A stretch of 64,000 nt of DNA from contig NZ_JYNQ01000001.1 of the NCBI RefSeq assembly GCF_000934685.1, positions 1,352,501-1,416,500 on the forward strand. The letters are read 5' to 3'. This document shows positions 56,602-64,000 of the stretch, piece after piece. The translations under genes were made by a program, and so were the position numbers. The stretch is from Lacinutrix sp. Hel_I_90. Lineage in GTDB: Bacteria > Bacteroidota > Bacteroidia > Flavobacteriales > Flavobacteriaceae. Positions within the stretch are counted from its first letter, which is position 1, and each line of letters opens with the position of its first letter. The notes below the pieces were generated by a model. That model saw nothing but the letters and a program-made list of their open reading frames with translations, made no database searches and was not told where the DNA came from.

Positions 56602-57384
56602 ATGGATATAAAACTCACCAGACTTAATAAATACCTTAGTGAAGTAGGCTACTGCTCACGCCGTGAAGCCGACCGTTTAATTGATGCTGGACGTGTAACT
56701 ATTAATGGTGTTGTACCAGAAATGGGAACAAAAGTAACCGAAAGTGATTTAGTTGAAGTGGATGGAAAACCAATTACAGACCGTAAATCTGATTTCGTCT
56801 ATCTTGCTTTTAATAAACCCGTTGGCATTGTTTGTACTACAGACACCCGTGTGGAAAAGGATAACATTATCGATTTTTTAAAATATCCAAAGCGTGTTTT
56901 TCCTATTGGTCGTTTAGATAAACCCAGTGAAGGGTTGATTTTTTTAACAGATGATGGCGATATCGTAAATAAAATATTACGAGCGAGTAACAATCATGAA
57001 AAAGAATATCTAGTCACCGTAGATAAACCAATATCTCAAACCTTTATAAAAAGAATGGCCGGTGGTATTTACTTAGAAGATTTAGACAAAACCACCAAAA
57101 AATGCGCGGTTAAAAAAGTAGACTCCCATACCTTTAAAATTATTTTAACACAAGGTTTAAACCGTCAAATTCGCCGCATGTGTGAGTATTTAACCTATGA
57201 AGTAACTTCTCTGAAGCGCACGCGAATTATGAATATAAAATTAGATATTCCTGTTGGTGAATACCGTGAATTTACTGCTGAAGAATTAAAAACACTCAAC
57301 TTACTTTTAGAAGATTCTGACAAAAACTACAAACAAAATATCGAAACTGAAAAAATTAAGACCATTAGCAGAAGAAAACAGTAG
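56602..57384 (+). CDS. rluF: 23S rRNA pseudouridine(2604) synthase RluF
   Basis: 260 residues: an S4 RNA-binding domain (about 5-60, [21 protein letters not shown]-type) and a pseudouridine-synthase domain with the catalytic Asp in [14 protein letters not shown] and a [10 protein letters not shown] motif near the end. It modifies U2604 in helix 89 of 23S rRNA. Start at the ATG giving MDIKLTRLN; the length fits. Confidence 0.9.
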   Translation: MDIKLTRLNKYLSEVGYCSRREADRLIDAGRVTINGVVPEMGTKVTESDLVEVDGKPITDRKSDFVYLAFNKPVGIVCTTDTRVEKDNIIDFLKYPKRVFPIGRLDKPSEGLIFLTDDGDIVNKILRASNNHEKEYLVTVDKPISQTFIKRMAGGIYLEDLDKTTKKCAVKKVDSHTFKIILTQGLNRQIRRMCEYLTYEVTSLKRTRIMNIKLDIPVGEYREFTAEELKTLNLLLEDSDKNYKQNIETEKIKTISRRKQ

Positions 57385-57475
57385 TATTAAAACACCTTTA
57401 AGAGTTTAACGTATTTTTATTAGTATAGCATTTAAATTTTCATAATTTTATATCAATATCAAAAACCATATAACT

Positions 57476-57667
57476 ATGATTAAAGTTTTAGCGTTAGTGT
57501 TAACCGTTGGAGGAATGATCGGATTAATACTAGGTGTATTAGGCATCTTCGGAAACAATATTGTTAGTTTAAGTCCATGGGCACTAACTATCTTAGGTGT
57601 TGTTTTTTTCTTAGCAGGCGTATCTATGCTTAAATACAGAAAAGATGCACCAGCCACAGACCAATAA
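57476..57667 (+). CDS. Small two-helix membrane protein
   Basis: 63 residues with two helices (about 3-25 and 33-50) and a charged tail (KYRKDAPATDQ). No family recognised. It is six bases before a VOC gene and may be co-translated with it. Because its size is small, the confidence rests on the tight spacing and the clean signal-like helices. Confidence 0.65.
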   Translation: MIKVLALVLTVGGMIGLILGVLGIFGNNIVSLSPWALTILGVVFFLAGVSMLKYRKDAPATDQ

Positions 57668-57673
57668 AGACAT

Positions 57674-58102
57674 ATGAACACAAAAACCCTCACGCCTTTT
57701 CATATCGCTATTCCCGTACATAATTTAGAGGATTGTAGAATTTTTTATCGCGACACTTTAAACTGTGAAGAAGGCAGAAGTAGTGACCATTGGGTAGATT
57801 TTAACTTTTTTGGTCACCAATTGGTTATTCATTATAAAGCACCGTCTAAAGAAGGTACTATCACAAATCCCGTTGATGGTAAGCAGGTACCCGTACCACA
57901 TTACGGTGTGGTATTACCCTGGGAAACCTTTCAAGCTTTTGCTGAAGATTTAAAATTGAAAAACATTCAGTTTATCATTGAACCTTATATTCGTTTTGAA
58001 GGCTTGGTTGGCGAACAAGTCACCATGTTTTTTAACGATCCAGCTGGTAATGCCTTAGAGTTTAAAGCGTTTAAAGATCCCTCCCAGTTATTTGCTAAGT
58101 AG
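57674..58102 (+). CDS. VOC-family (glyoxalase/dioxygenase fold) protein
   Basis: 142 residues, a single vicinal-oxygen-chelate fold: two beta-alpha-beta-beta modules with [19 protein letters not shown] at the start, [21 protein letters not shown] and [14 protein letters not shown]. Metal ligands His (FHIAI), His (PHYGV) and Glu (ALEFKAF) are plausible. Substrate unknown. Overlaps the convergent YwaF-like gene by 8 bases. Confidence 0.85.
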   Translation: MNTKTLTPFHIAIPVHNLEDCRIFYRDTLNCEEGRSSDHWVDFNFFGHQLVIHYKAPSKEGTITNPVDGKQVPVPHYGVVLPWETFQAFAEDLKLKNIQFIIEPYIRFEGLVGEQVTMFFNDPAGNALEFKAFKDPSQLFAK

Positions 58103-58817
58103 TTTTCTTTTTTACTTTTTCTGAAATATAAAAAGGAAAGTAAATCAATAAGAAATAAGGGATTAATAATACTTCAATCACAAAAATATAGCTAGGCCAA
58201 CCGCCTAGATAATCTAGGATTGAAGCCGACACTGGCTTTTCATTAAGATAAGAATAATTTGAACCCAGAAGGGCATTGATTCTGAATAGTATTGCCATAT
58301 ACAGTTGTAATGCTAAAAAAGATTTAAAAACACTCTTTAGCGTTGGTCGCATTTTAAGAACAACGGTGGCATATAGGATGATAATAATTAATCCTAAATG
58401 TACTATCCAATACCTAAAGAAATCTAAGTCGGGAAAAGCATTGGGAATGTCTGGTGTTATGACGCCGTGTGTTGTTCCAGCAATAATCCAAAATAGCAGA
58501 ATTTCGTATATCCAATATTTTCTGTAATAGGTAAAAACAAAAATAAAAAGCGAGATAAAACTGCATATAAACAGCGGCAAGTCTGTGATAACATTGTAAT
58601 TCCCTTTCGAAACCAAATGTAAATGGTAAAACACAGTAGAGAGCGATACAAAAATACCTAAGCCATTAAAAAGCTGCTGTTGTCTTTTTAATTGACACCT
58701 GTTCTTAGCAAAATAAATAATGGCAGTACCAAGAAAAATCCCCAAGGTAATTGGTAGAATATGCTGCAAACTTCCAATTATAAATTCTTGATTATAAATA
58801 GGGTGTATAAAAAACAT
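58095..58817 (-). CDS. YwaF-like integral membrane protein (TIGR02206)
   Basis: 240 residues, about six helices, with the family pattern [22 protein letters not shown] at the start and [16 protein letters not shown] in the middle. No function known. Convergent with the VOC gene and downstream of folD, from which it is separated by 24 bases on the same strand. Confidence 0.75.
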   Translation of the reverse strand: MFFIHPIYNQEFIIGSLQHILPITLGIFLGTAIIYFAKNRCQLKRQQQLFNGLGIFVSLSTVFYHLHLVSKGNYNVITDLPLFICSFISLFIFVFTYYRKYWIYEILLFWIIAGTTHGVITPDIPNAFPDLDFFRYWIVHLGLIIIILYATVVLKMRPTLKSVFKSFLALQLYMAILFRINALLGSNYSYLNEKPVSASILDYLGGWPSYIFVIEVLLIPYFLLIYFPFYISEKVKKKTT

Positions 58818-58841
58818 GGCTATTCTATAGCAAAAAACAGA

Positions 58842-59723
58842 CTATGAAAGTCTGTGACGCTCTCGTGCTAACAAGGTGTTTTTAAGAAGCATAGCAATGG
58901 TCATTGGTCCAACACCTCCAGGAACTGGTGTGATAAAACTTGCTTTTTTACTCACATTTTCAAAATCCACATCACCAGTAATAATATACCCTTTTGGTGC
59001 ACTCTCATCTGGAACTCTTGTAATACCCACATCGATTATGACCACATCGTCTTTAACCATTTCTGCTTTTAAAAAGTTAGGCACACCTAGTGCAGAAATA
59101 ATGATATCTGCCTGAGACGTTATCTGTGTGATATTTTTAGTATGACTGTGGGTTAATGTCACTGTTGAATTTCCAGGAAAACCTTTACGTCCCATTAAAA
59201 TACTCATGGGTCTTCCAACAATATGCGAACGACCAATAACGACCGTATGTTTTCCTTTTGTGGAGACGTCGTAGCGGTCTAATAATTCTAAAATACCAAA
59301 TGGTGTTGCGGGAATAAAAGTAGACATGTCTAAGGCCATTTTTCCAAAGTTCATCGGGTGAAACCCATCAACATCCTTATCTGGATTTACAGCCATTAAT
59401 ACTTTTTGCGTATCAATTTGTGGTGGCAATGGTAACTGAACAATAAATCCATCAATAGCATCATTATTATTTAATTCCTCAATTTTATCCAATAACTCTA
59501 TCTCACTGGTTGTATTAGACAAACGCACCATTGTAGACTCAAAACCGACACGTTCGCAAGCCCGCACTTTACTTCCAACATAGGTTAAACTCGCACCATC
59601 ATTTCCAACAATAACAGCCGCTAAATGAGGTACTTTCTCACCATTAGCTTTCATTCTGTCAACTTCAGCCTTGATTTCGTTTTTAATATCGTTGCTTACT
59701 TTTTTACCGTCTAAGATTGTCAT
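58842..59723 (-). CDS. folD: Bifunctional methylenetetrahydrofolate dehydrogenase/cyclohydrolase
   Basis: 293 residues. It turns methylene- into formyl-tetrahydrofolate using NADP. Signature VGRPMSILMGRKGFPGNSTV and the Lys in the YVGSKVRACERVGF stretch are visible; VPGGVGPMTIAML closes the chain. I start at MTILDGKKVS; an upstream in-frame ATG would add 15 residues unlike the family. Same strand and spacing suggests a separate unit from ffh (about 110 bases). Confidence 0.95.
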   Translation of the reverse strand: MTILDGKKVSNDIKNEIKAEVDRMKANGEKVPHLAAVIVGNDGASLTYVGSKVRACERVGFESTMVRLSNTTSEIELLDKIEELNNNDAIDGFIVQLPLPPQIDTQKVLMAVNPDKDVDGFHPMNFGKMALDMSTFIPATPFGILELLDRYDVSTKGKHTVVIGRSHIVGRPMSILMGRKGFPGNSTVTLTHSHTKNITQITSQADIIISALGVPNFLKAEMVKDDVVIIDVGITRVPDESAPKGYIITGDVDFENVSKKASFITPVPGGVGPMTIAMLLKNTLLARERHRLS

Positions 59724-59835
59724 GTTTTGTTGTGGTATTTCTCGCAAAAGCGCAAAAGCGCAAAGCACATTAAATTAGGTCTGTTTTGTAAATACTTTTT
59801 TGTTAGCAAACTACAAACTGAAGACTGATTACTAT

Positions 59836-61164
59836 TTACTTCATATTTTTCATCGCCTGCATCATTGCCTTTCCTTTTCCGCCCTGCATCATCTTCATCA
59901 TCTTGCTCATTTGATCGAACTGTTTTAGCAATTGATTAACCTGTTGCACAGAAGTTCCTGAACCCTTTCCTATACGTTGTTTTCTACTCGAATTTATAAC
60001 CGATGGGTTTGTTCTTTCCTGCACTGTCATAGAGTGAATTATCGCTTCAATATGCTTGAAGGCATCGTCATCAATATCTACATCTTTCATCATTTTACCT
60101 GCACCCGGTATCATGCCGACAAGGTCTTTCATATTCCCCATTTTCTTAATTTGATGAATCTGTTTTAAGAAATCATCAAACCCGAACTGGTTCTTAGCTA
60201 TTTTTTTCTGAAGTTTTCTTGACTCCTCTTCATCAAACTGTTCTTGCGCTCTTTCTACCAAAGACACGACATCTCCCATTCCAAGAATACGATCTGCCAT
60301 ACGTGAGGGATAAAAGACATCTATCGCTTCCATTTTTTCACCAGTACCAATAAACTTAATTGGTTTATTCACTACCGATTTTATAGAAATCGCAGCGCCA
60401 CCACGTGTATCACCATCTAACTTTGTTAAGATAACACCATCAAAATTAAGCACATCGTTAAACGCTTTTGCTGTATTTACAGCATCCTGACCTGTCATAG
60501 AATCGACCACAAACAAGGTTTCCTGTGGCTGAATGGCTTTATGAATGTTTGAAATTTCGGTCATCATTGCTTCGTCTACAGCTAAACGACCAGCAGTATC
60601 AATAATCACCACATTATGCCCATTTTGTTTTGCATGGGCAATACCTGCTTGTGCAATGGCTACAGGATTAGTATTGCCTTTATCACTGTAAACATCAATC
60701 TTAAGCTGATCTCCAACAACATGTAATTGATCTATCGCAGCCGGACGGTAGACATCACAGGCTACCAATAAAGGTTTTTTAGTTTTTTTAGTTTTAAGGT
60801 AGTTCGCTAATTTACCTGAAAAGGTCGTTTTACCAGAACCTTGTAAACCAGACATTAAAATAACGGTTGGTGTACCCGTCAAGTTTAAACCTGCTGCATC
60901 GCCTCCCATTAACTCGGTTAACTCATCTTTTACAATTTTAACCATTAACTGGCCGGGCTGCAAGGTTGTTAATACGTTTTGACCTAATGCTCTTTCTTTT
61001 ACGCGGTTGGTAAAATCTTTCGCAATTTTAAAGTTAACATCGGCATCTAAAAGTGCACGTCGTACTTCTTTTAAAGTTTCGGCAACATTAACCTCAGTAA
61101 TGCTTCCGTGACCTTTTAATACGTGTAGCGCTTTATCTAACTTCTCACTTAAATTATTGAACAT
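59836..61164 (-). CDS. ffh: Signal recognition particle protein Ffh
   Basis: 442 residues: helical N-domain, GTPase with G1 LQGSGKTTFSGKLA (about residues 99-112), DTAGRL, TKLDGD, and a Met-rich M domain at the end (FDQMSKMMKMMQGGKGKAMMQ) that grips the signal sequence and 4.5S RNA. The start giving MFNNLSEKL is preferred over one nine codons upstream with a hydrophobic lead. A TAAATTTG box lies 25 bases upstream. The SRP RNA gene was not found in the window. Confidence 0.96.
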   Translation of the reverse strand: MFNNLSEKLDKALHVLKGHGSITEVNVAETLKEVRRALLDADVNFKIAKDFTNRVKERALGQNVLTTLQPGQLMVKIVKDELTELMGGDAAGLNLTGTPTVILMSGLQGSGKTTFSGKLANYLKTKKTKKPLLVACDVYRPAAIDQLHVVGDQLKIDVYSDKGNTNPVAIAQAGIAHAKQNGHNVVIIDTAGRLAVDEAMMTEISNIHKAIQPQETLFVVDSMTGQDAVNTAKAFNDVLNFDGVILTKLDGDTRGGAAISIKSVVNKPIKFIGTGEKMEAIDVFYPSRMADRILGMGDVVSLVERAQEQFDEEESRKLQKKIAKNQFGFDDFLKQIHQIKKMGNMKDLVGMIPGAGKMMKDVDIDDDAFKHIEAIIHSMTVQERTNPSVINSSRKQRIGKGSGTSVQQVNQLLKQFDQMSKMMKMMQGGKGKAMMQAMKNMK

Positions 61165-61249
61165 GATTCTATATCTTTTTAAGAACAGCAAATTTAGGAA
61201 TTTGAAGCGTATTTATAAAGTTTCAGCAACATAATTTAAAACAAAAAAA

Positions 61250-61271
61250 GAGCTACCAAAACTGGCAGCCC
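61250..61271 (-). terminator. Intrinsic terminator of the acidic-lipoprotein gene
   Basis: Minus-strand stem GGGCTGCCA/TGGTAGCTC with two G.U pairs, a four-base loop and seven T. It separates the lipoprotein gene from ffh. Confidence 0.8.
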
Positions 61272-61329
61272 TTTCCTGATTAATAACCCACTAAAAAAAG
61301 TAATTATGGCATTACTTTATTCTGTTAAA

Positions 61330-62724
61330 TTAATTACAATCTTTATCTAAAATCAACGCTATAGCTGTATTTGATGCATCATGAAATATTAATTGTGTTG
61401 GAGTACACTCCACTAGAATATAATTACCTTCTATGATTTGAACGTTTCCTCCAGAAATGTTAGACAAGTCCAAATATATTTCTCCATCCAGTGAAATCGT
61501 CCAATTAGCCGAATACTCTTCACTAGAATTTGGTGTATAAATTACCGCTGCTCCATTCACTTGAAAATCAATATTGAAAATATCAAAACTGCTATCGTTA
61601 TCATAACTTGTAATATTCCATTTACAATCCTTCAAATTCATTTCAACAGCATTTACTTCGCAGCCGGCAGATGCGGTACAATCTTGCTCCATAATAAAGT
61701 AAGTATTGTTATCGTTAATAAATTTAAATCTATCTAAATCACAATCTATAACATCCCAAAATCCGTTTAGTGCTTGAATATTTGGCCCGTTAATATTCGC
61801 TAATTCTAACAATAGTCCTCCTGCTGCAGTTGTAGACACATTCCAATACCCTGAATACGTATTATTATTTGTTGTATCGGTAATTAGAAGAGCATTGCCA
61901 GTAGAAAACTCTAAATCGAATGCTATTAAATGATCATCACCATTATAGCTCACTGTATTCCACACACATTCTTTTAAAGCGAGCACCATGTCTTGTTCAG
62001 AACAATCGTCATCATCATTCCAATCGTAATCATCATCTTCATCACAATCATCTTCTGCTGTTGTAATGACAAGGTCTAATTCCTGATTATTATTAACTAC
62101 AACTGTTTCTCCACTTGCTAAAACAAGCGTCACTGGAAAGTTTAAACTAGCTAAAACAGGACCATTTAAGGTTTGTAAAAAATGATATAAGGCTTCGTCA
62201 TTTTGAATCGTTACGGTGTCTACAACCTGAAAGTCTGTATTATAAATAGAAAATAAAATTGGATACTGAAAGTCGACACACTCAATATCATCATCTTCTT
62301 CATTTTCATTATTACATAGTGCAATTTTCGCTTCTAATTCTGCTTGATTATTAATTACAATTTCAGTATAATCATTTAAAATTACTGAAATAGGAAATGC
62401 AATGTCCACATTATCCTCATCATCTGTAAAAGCATCTAAAAGGTCTTCTAATGCGTCATAATCGGTATAGTTTTCTATGGTTATTGTAACCCCATTTGCA
62501 GTAACTGTAACTGGCAGAACAACTTCTAAGCAGTTAGCATAATCTATAATATTATCTACAGAACCATCGTTTAATGCTGTTCTACTCATTAAAGTCGCTG
62601 TTTGAGAATTAGCTTCAATTATTTCTTCCTGAGGTGGATTTGTAATATCAGTCTCTTCCGTTTGGCAGGATACCATAAATGCAAAAACAATTAAAGGCAG
62701 CAAAACTAGTTTCTTAAAATTCAT
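61330..62724 (-). CDS. Acidic, cysteine-rich lipoprotein
   Basis: 464 residues: signal peptide with lipobox FMVSC (Cys20), then repeated beta-strand modules. The first half has two or three similar blocks with PVTVTANGVTITIENYTDY and FPVTLVLASGETVVVNNNQEL; the middle is a striking run of Asp/Glu (DCDEDDDYDWNDDDD) and the second half repeats a KECVWNTVSYNGDD/KDCKWNITSYDND module. Many cysteines fit disulfide-bonded surface modules, and acidic runs could bind calcium. A family is not recognised. An in-frame ATG seven codons upstream is possible. Divergent from the sigma-factor gene over 200 bases, so the sigma factor may control it. Confidence 0.7.
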   Translation of the reverse strand: MNFKKLVLLPLIVFAFMVSCQTEETDITNPPQEEIIEANSQTATLMSRTALNDGSVDNIIDYANCLEVVLPVTVTANGVTITIENYTDYDALEDLLDAFTDDEDNVDIAFPISVILNDYTEIVINNQAELEAKIALCNNENEEDDDIECVDFQYPILFSIYNTDFQVVDTVTIQNDEALYHFLQTLNGPVLASLNFPVTLVLASGETVVVNNNQELDLVITTAEDDCDEDDDYDWNDDDDCSEQDMVLALKECVWNTVSYNGDDHLIAFDLEFSTGNALLITDTTNNNTYSGYWNVSTTAAGGLLLELANINGPNIQALNGFWDVIDCDLDRFKFINDNNTYFIMEQDCTASAGCEVNAVEMNLKDCKWNITSYDNDSSFDIFNIDFQVNGAAVIYTPNSSEEYSANWTISLDGEIYLDLSNISGGNVQIIEGNYILVECTPTQLIFHDASNTAIALILDKDCN

Positions 62725-62949
62725 ACTGTTAAAGGTTGATTTCATAATGTGATTTTTTAATGAATGTTTTTAATTCTCTTTTTAATTTGAGAGATATCAT
62801 TCGGTGTTAAAAATTTAGACGTCTTATTTGTTTTATTGCAAAGCACATCTTTCGGCACTTCATATATAAAACAAAATACTTTCAAAATTTCCTACCTTGT
62901 ACTATAAAAATAATTAGTTTTACTAAACACTCTGATCAAAACACCTACT

Positions 62950-63465
62950 ATGAGCAAGTCCCTTTACAAGGATATTTGTGAGCAATCCCGTTTTGAGGCC
63001 TTTTTTAAAAAGCACTCTAAAAACTTGCATGACTTTTTGTATTATAAGTTTGGCGAGCGACTAAACCCTCAAGATAAAACACAAGAAGCCTTTATTAAGT
63101 TATGGGAGAATTGCAAAAAAGTTACGCCTGAAAAAGCAAAAAGTTACGTCTACAGTATTGCACATAATTTAATGCTGAATGAAGTTGCACACCAAAAAGT
63201 CGTTTTAAAATACACCAAGCTTAATCACAAGCAACACTCTAATGAGTCGCCAGAGTTTTTAATGGAAGAAGCCGAATACCGTAAAAAACTAGAAAAAGCA
63301 ATCGCCAATTTAACCGAACCACAGCGTGTCGCTTTTTTAATGAATAGAACGGAAGGCAAAAGATTTAAAGAAATTGCAGAACTATTAGAGATAAGCACAA
63401 AGGCTGTTGAAAAACGCATTTACGGCGCACTAAAAAAAATAAGAAAGGAAATTGACGGAATTTAG
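62950..63465 (+). CDS. ECF sigma factor (FecI-like)
   Basis: 171 residues. Region 2 (about residues 18-85) has DFLYYKFGERLNPQDKTQEAFIKLWEN, region 4 (about 105-165) ANLTEPQRVAFLMNRTEGKRF and KEIAELLEISTKAVEKRIYGALKKI, the helix-turn-helix for -35 binding. It is followed by a FecR-type anti-sigma gene, as in SusC/D or siderophore systems, and would be released from it by an outer-membrane signal. Confidence 0.93.
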   Translation: MSKSLYKDICEQSRFEAFFKKHSKNLHDFLYYKFGERLNPQDKTQEAFIKLWENCKKVTPEKAKSYVYSIAHNLMLNEVAHQKVVLKYTKLNHKQHSNESPEFLMEEAEYRKKLEKAIANLTEPQRVAFLMNRTEGKRFKEIAELLEISTKAVEKRIYGALKKIRKEIDGI

Positions 63466-63561
63466 TACACCCGTTTTAATTTCAAAACAGCTTTACGCAT
63501 TTATATTTTACCGCTAGGTAGGAATTATATTAATCAACCTGTTATATAGTTGAAGATACTT

Positions 63562-64000
63562 ATGGAAAAAGAAATACTAATAAAAAAATGGTTAGATAAC
63601 GACTTGAATGCGCAAGAGCTTGAGGCTTTTAAAGCACTTGATGATTACGACGCCTTATTAAAGTTATCCCATTACAGCAAAGAATATAAAGCGCCAGCGT
63701 TTGATACTGAGACAACTTTACAAACCGTTCTAAAAACAATTGAAACTAAAAAACAGTCCTCTAAAAATTGGCTAAAGCCATTTTTACGAATTGCTGCTGT
63801 TTTACTTATTTGTTTAGGATCCTATTATTACACAACGACTTTAGACACAAATTACAGCGCTGACTTCGCCCAAAAAACGAGCATTGAGTTACCAGACGCC
63901 TCTTCTGTAAGTCTAAACGCTTTATCTAAAATCTCTTTTAATAAAAAGAATTGGAGTAAAAATAGAGTCGTTACATTAGATGGTGAAGCTTTTTTTAAAG
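63562..64000 (+). CDS. FecR-family anti-sigma factor, cut by window edge
   Basis: 146 codons to the window edge, start ATG. Residues 1-72 form the cytoplasmic anti-sigma part (MEKEILIKKWLDNDLNAQEL), residues about 74-91 a membrane helix (RIAAVLLICLGSYYY), then the periplasmic FecR domain begins (SIELPDASSVSLNALSKISF and TLDGEAFFK, the typical fold core). It regulates the upstream sigma factor; a TonB-dependent receptor gene is expected downstream, beyond the window. Confidence 0.93.
   Translation, partial: MEKEILIKKWLDNDLNAQELEAFKALDDYDALLKLSHYSKEYKAPAFDTETTLQTVLKTIETKKQSSKNWLKPFLRIAAVLLICLGSYYYTTTLDTNYSADFAQKTSIELPDASSVSLNALSKISFNKKNWSKNRVVTLDGEAFFK

Overview
This window is a stretch of AT-rich chromosome from a member of the Bacteroidota, almost certainly family Flavobacteriaceae. 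Signs of this are a C-terminal type IX secretion sorting domain (47.1-48.4 kb), a fused SecDF, a Rho with a long disordered insert, a perfect Bacteroidota promoter (TTG, 20 bases, TAnnTTTG) before tRNA-Glu, many lipoproteins with short lipoboxes, FecI/FecR-type regulation, and family-specific proteins (BT_3928, DUF1599, DUF3667, DUF4293, DUF6588, DUF2911). No insertion sequence, phage, integron or CRISPR array was seen. The genus cannot be fixed from the sequence alone.

Layout. At 0-0.5 kb is the N-terminal part of a LytTR response regulator cut by the window edge. At 1.1-3.6 kb is the most unusual locus: a minus-strand operon of a SdpC-like precursor lipoprotein, SdpA and SdpB, i.e. a relative of the Bacillus sporulation-delaying-protein killing-peptide system, in toxin-first order, with a 12-bp perfect hairpin between sdpC and sdpA and a dead second copy of sdpC just beyond sdpB. 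Between this locus and 4.5 kb lies a gene-poor stretch with another apparent gene wreck. From 4.5 to 12.8 kb follow Ohr, MsrA-like, ClpS, a HEIGH metalloprotease, PrmA, TpiA, an orphan oligopeptide-type permease, a BT_3928 protein, a four-helix-bundle protein with no visible start codon, and DUF1599.

From 12.9 to 16 kb a plus-strand operon links folP, a lipoprotein, the c-di-AMP cyclase CdaA and a DUF3667 membrane protein. Then come an ABC exporter, TruA, a phosphodiesterase, DUF4293, Rho, S20 with tRNA-Glu just upstream, ProS, an arginine/threonine-repeat lipoprotein with an OmpP1/FadL porin, and folE-cysS-yidD. The 3' end of yidD has been copied twice in tandem with a 113-bp period. Lgt, DUF192 and a hydrolase form the next operon, followed by a 49-codon gene, SecDF, Mdh, GyrB, a hybrid histidine kinase and AsnB.

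The last 17 kb carry secreted and surface proteins (a T9SS cargo and two proteins with a shared N-terminal surface-protein motif), QueE, a HerA-like ATPase, a YitT-cupin-hydrolase cluster, RluF, a VOC protein, a YwaF-like membrane protein, FolD, Ffh, and at the right edge an ECF sigma factor with the start of its FecR anti-sigma gene, divergent from an acidic cysteine-rich lipoprotein. Most of the window is housekeeping; the accessory material is concentrated in the first 4.2 kb.
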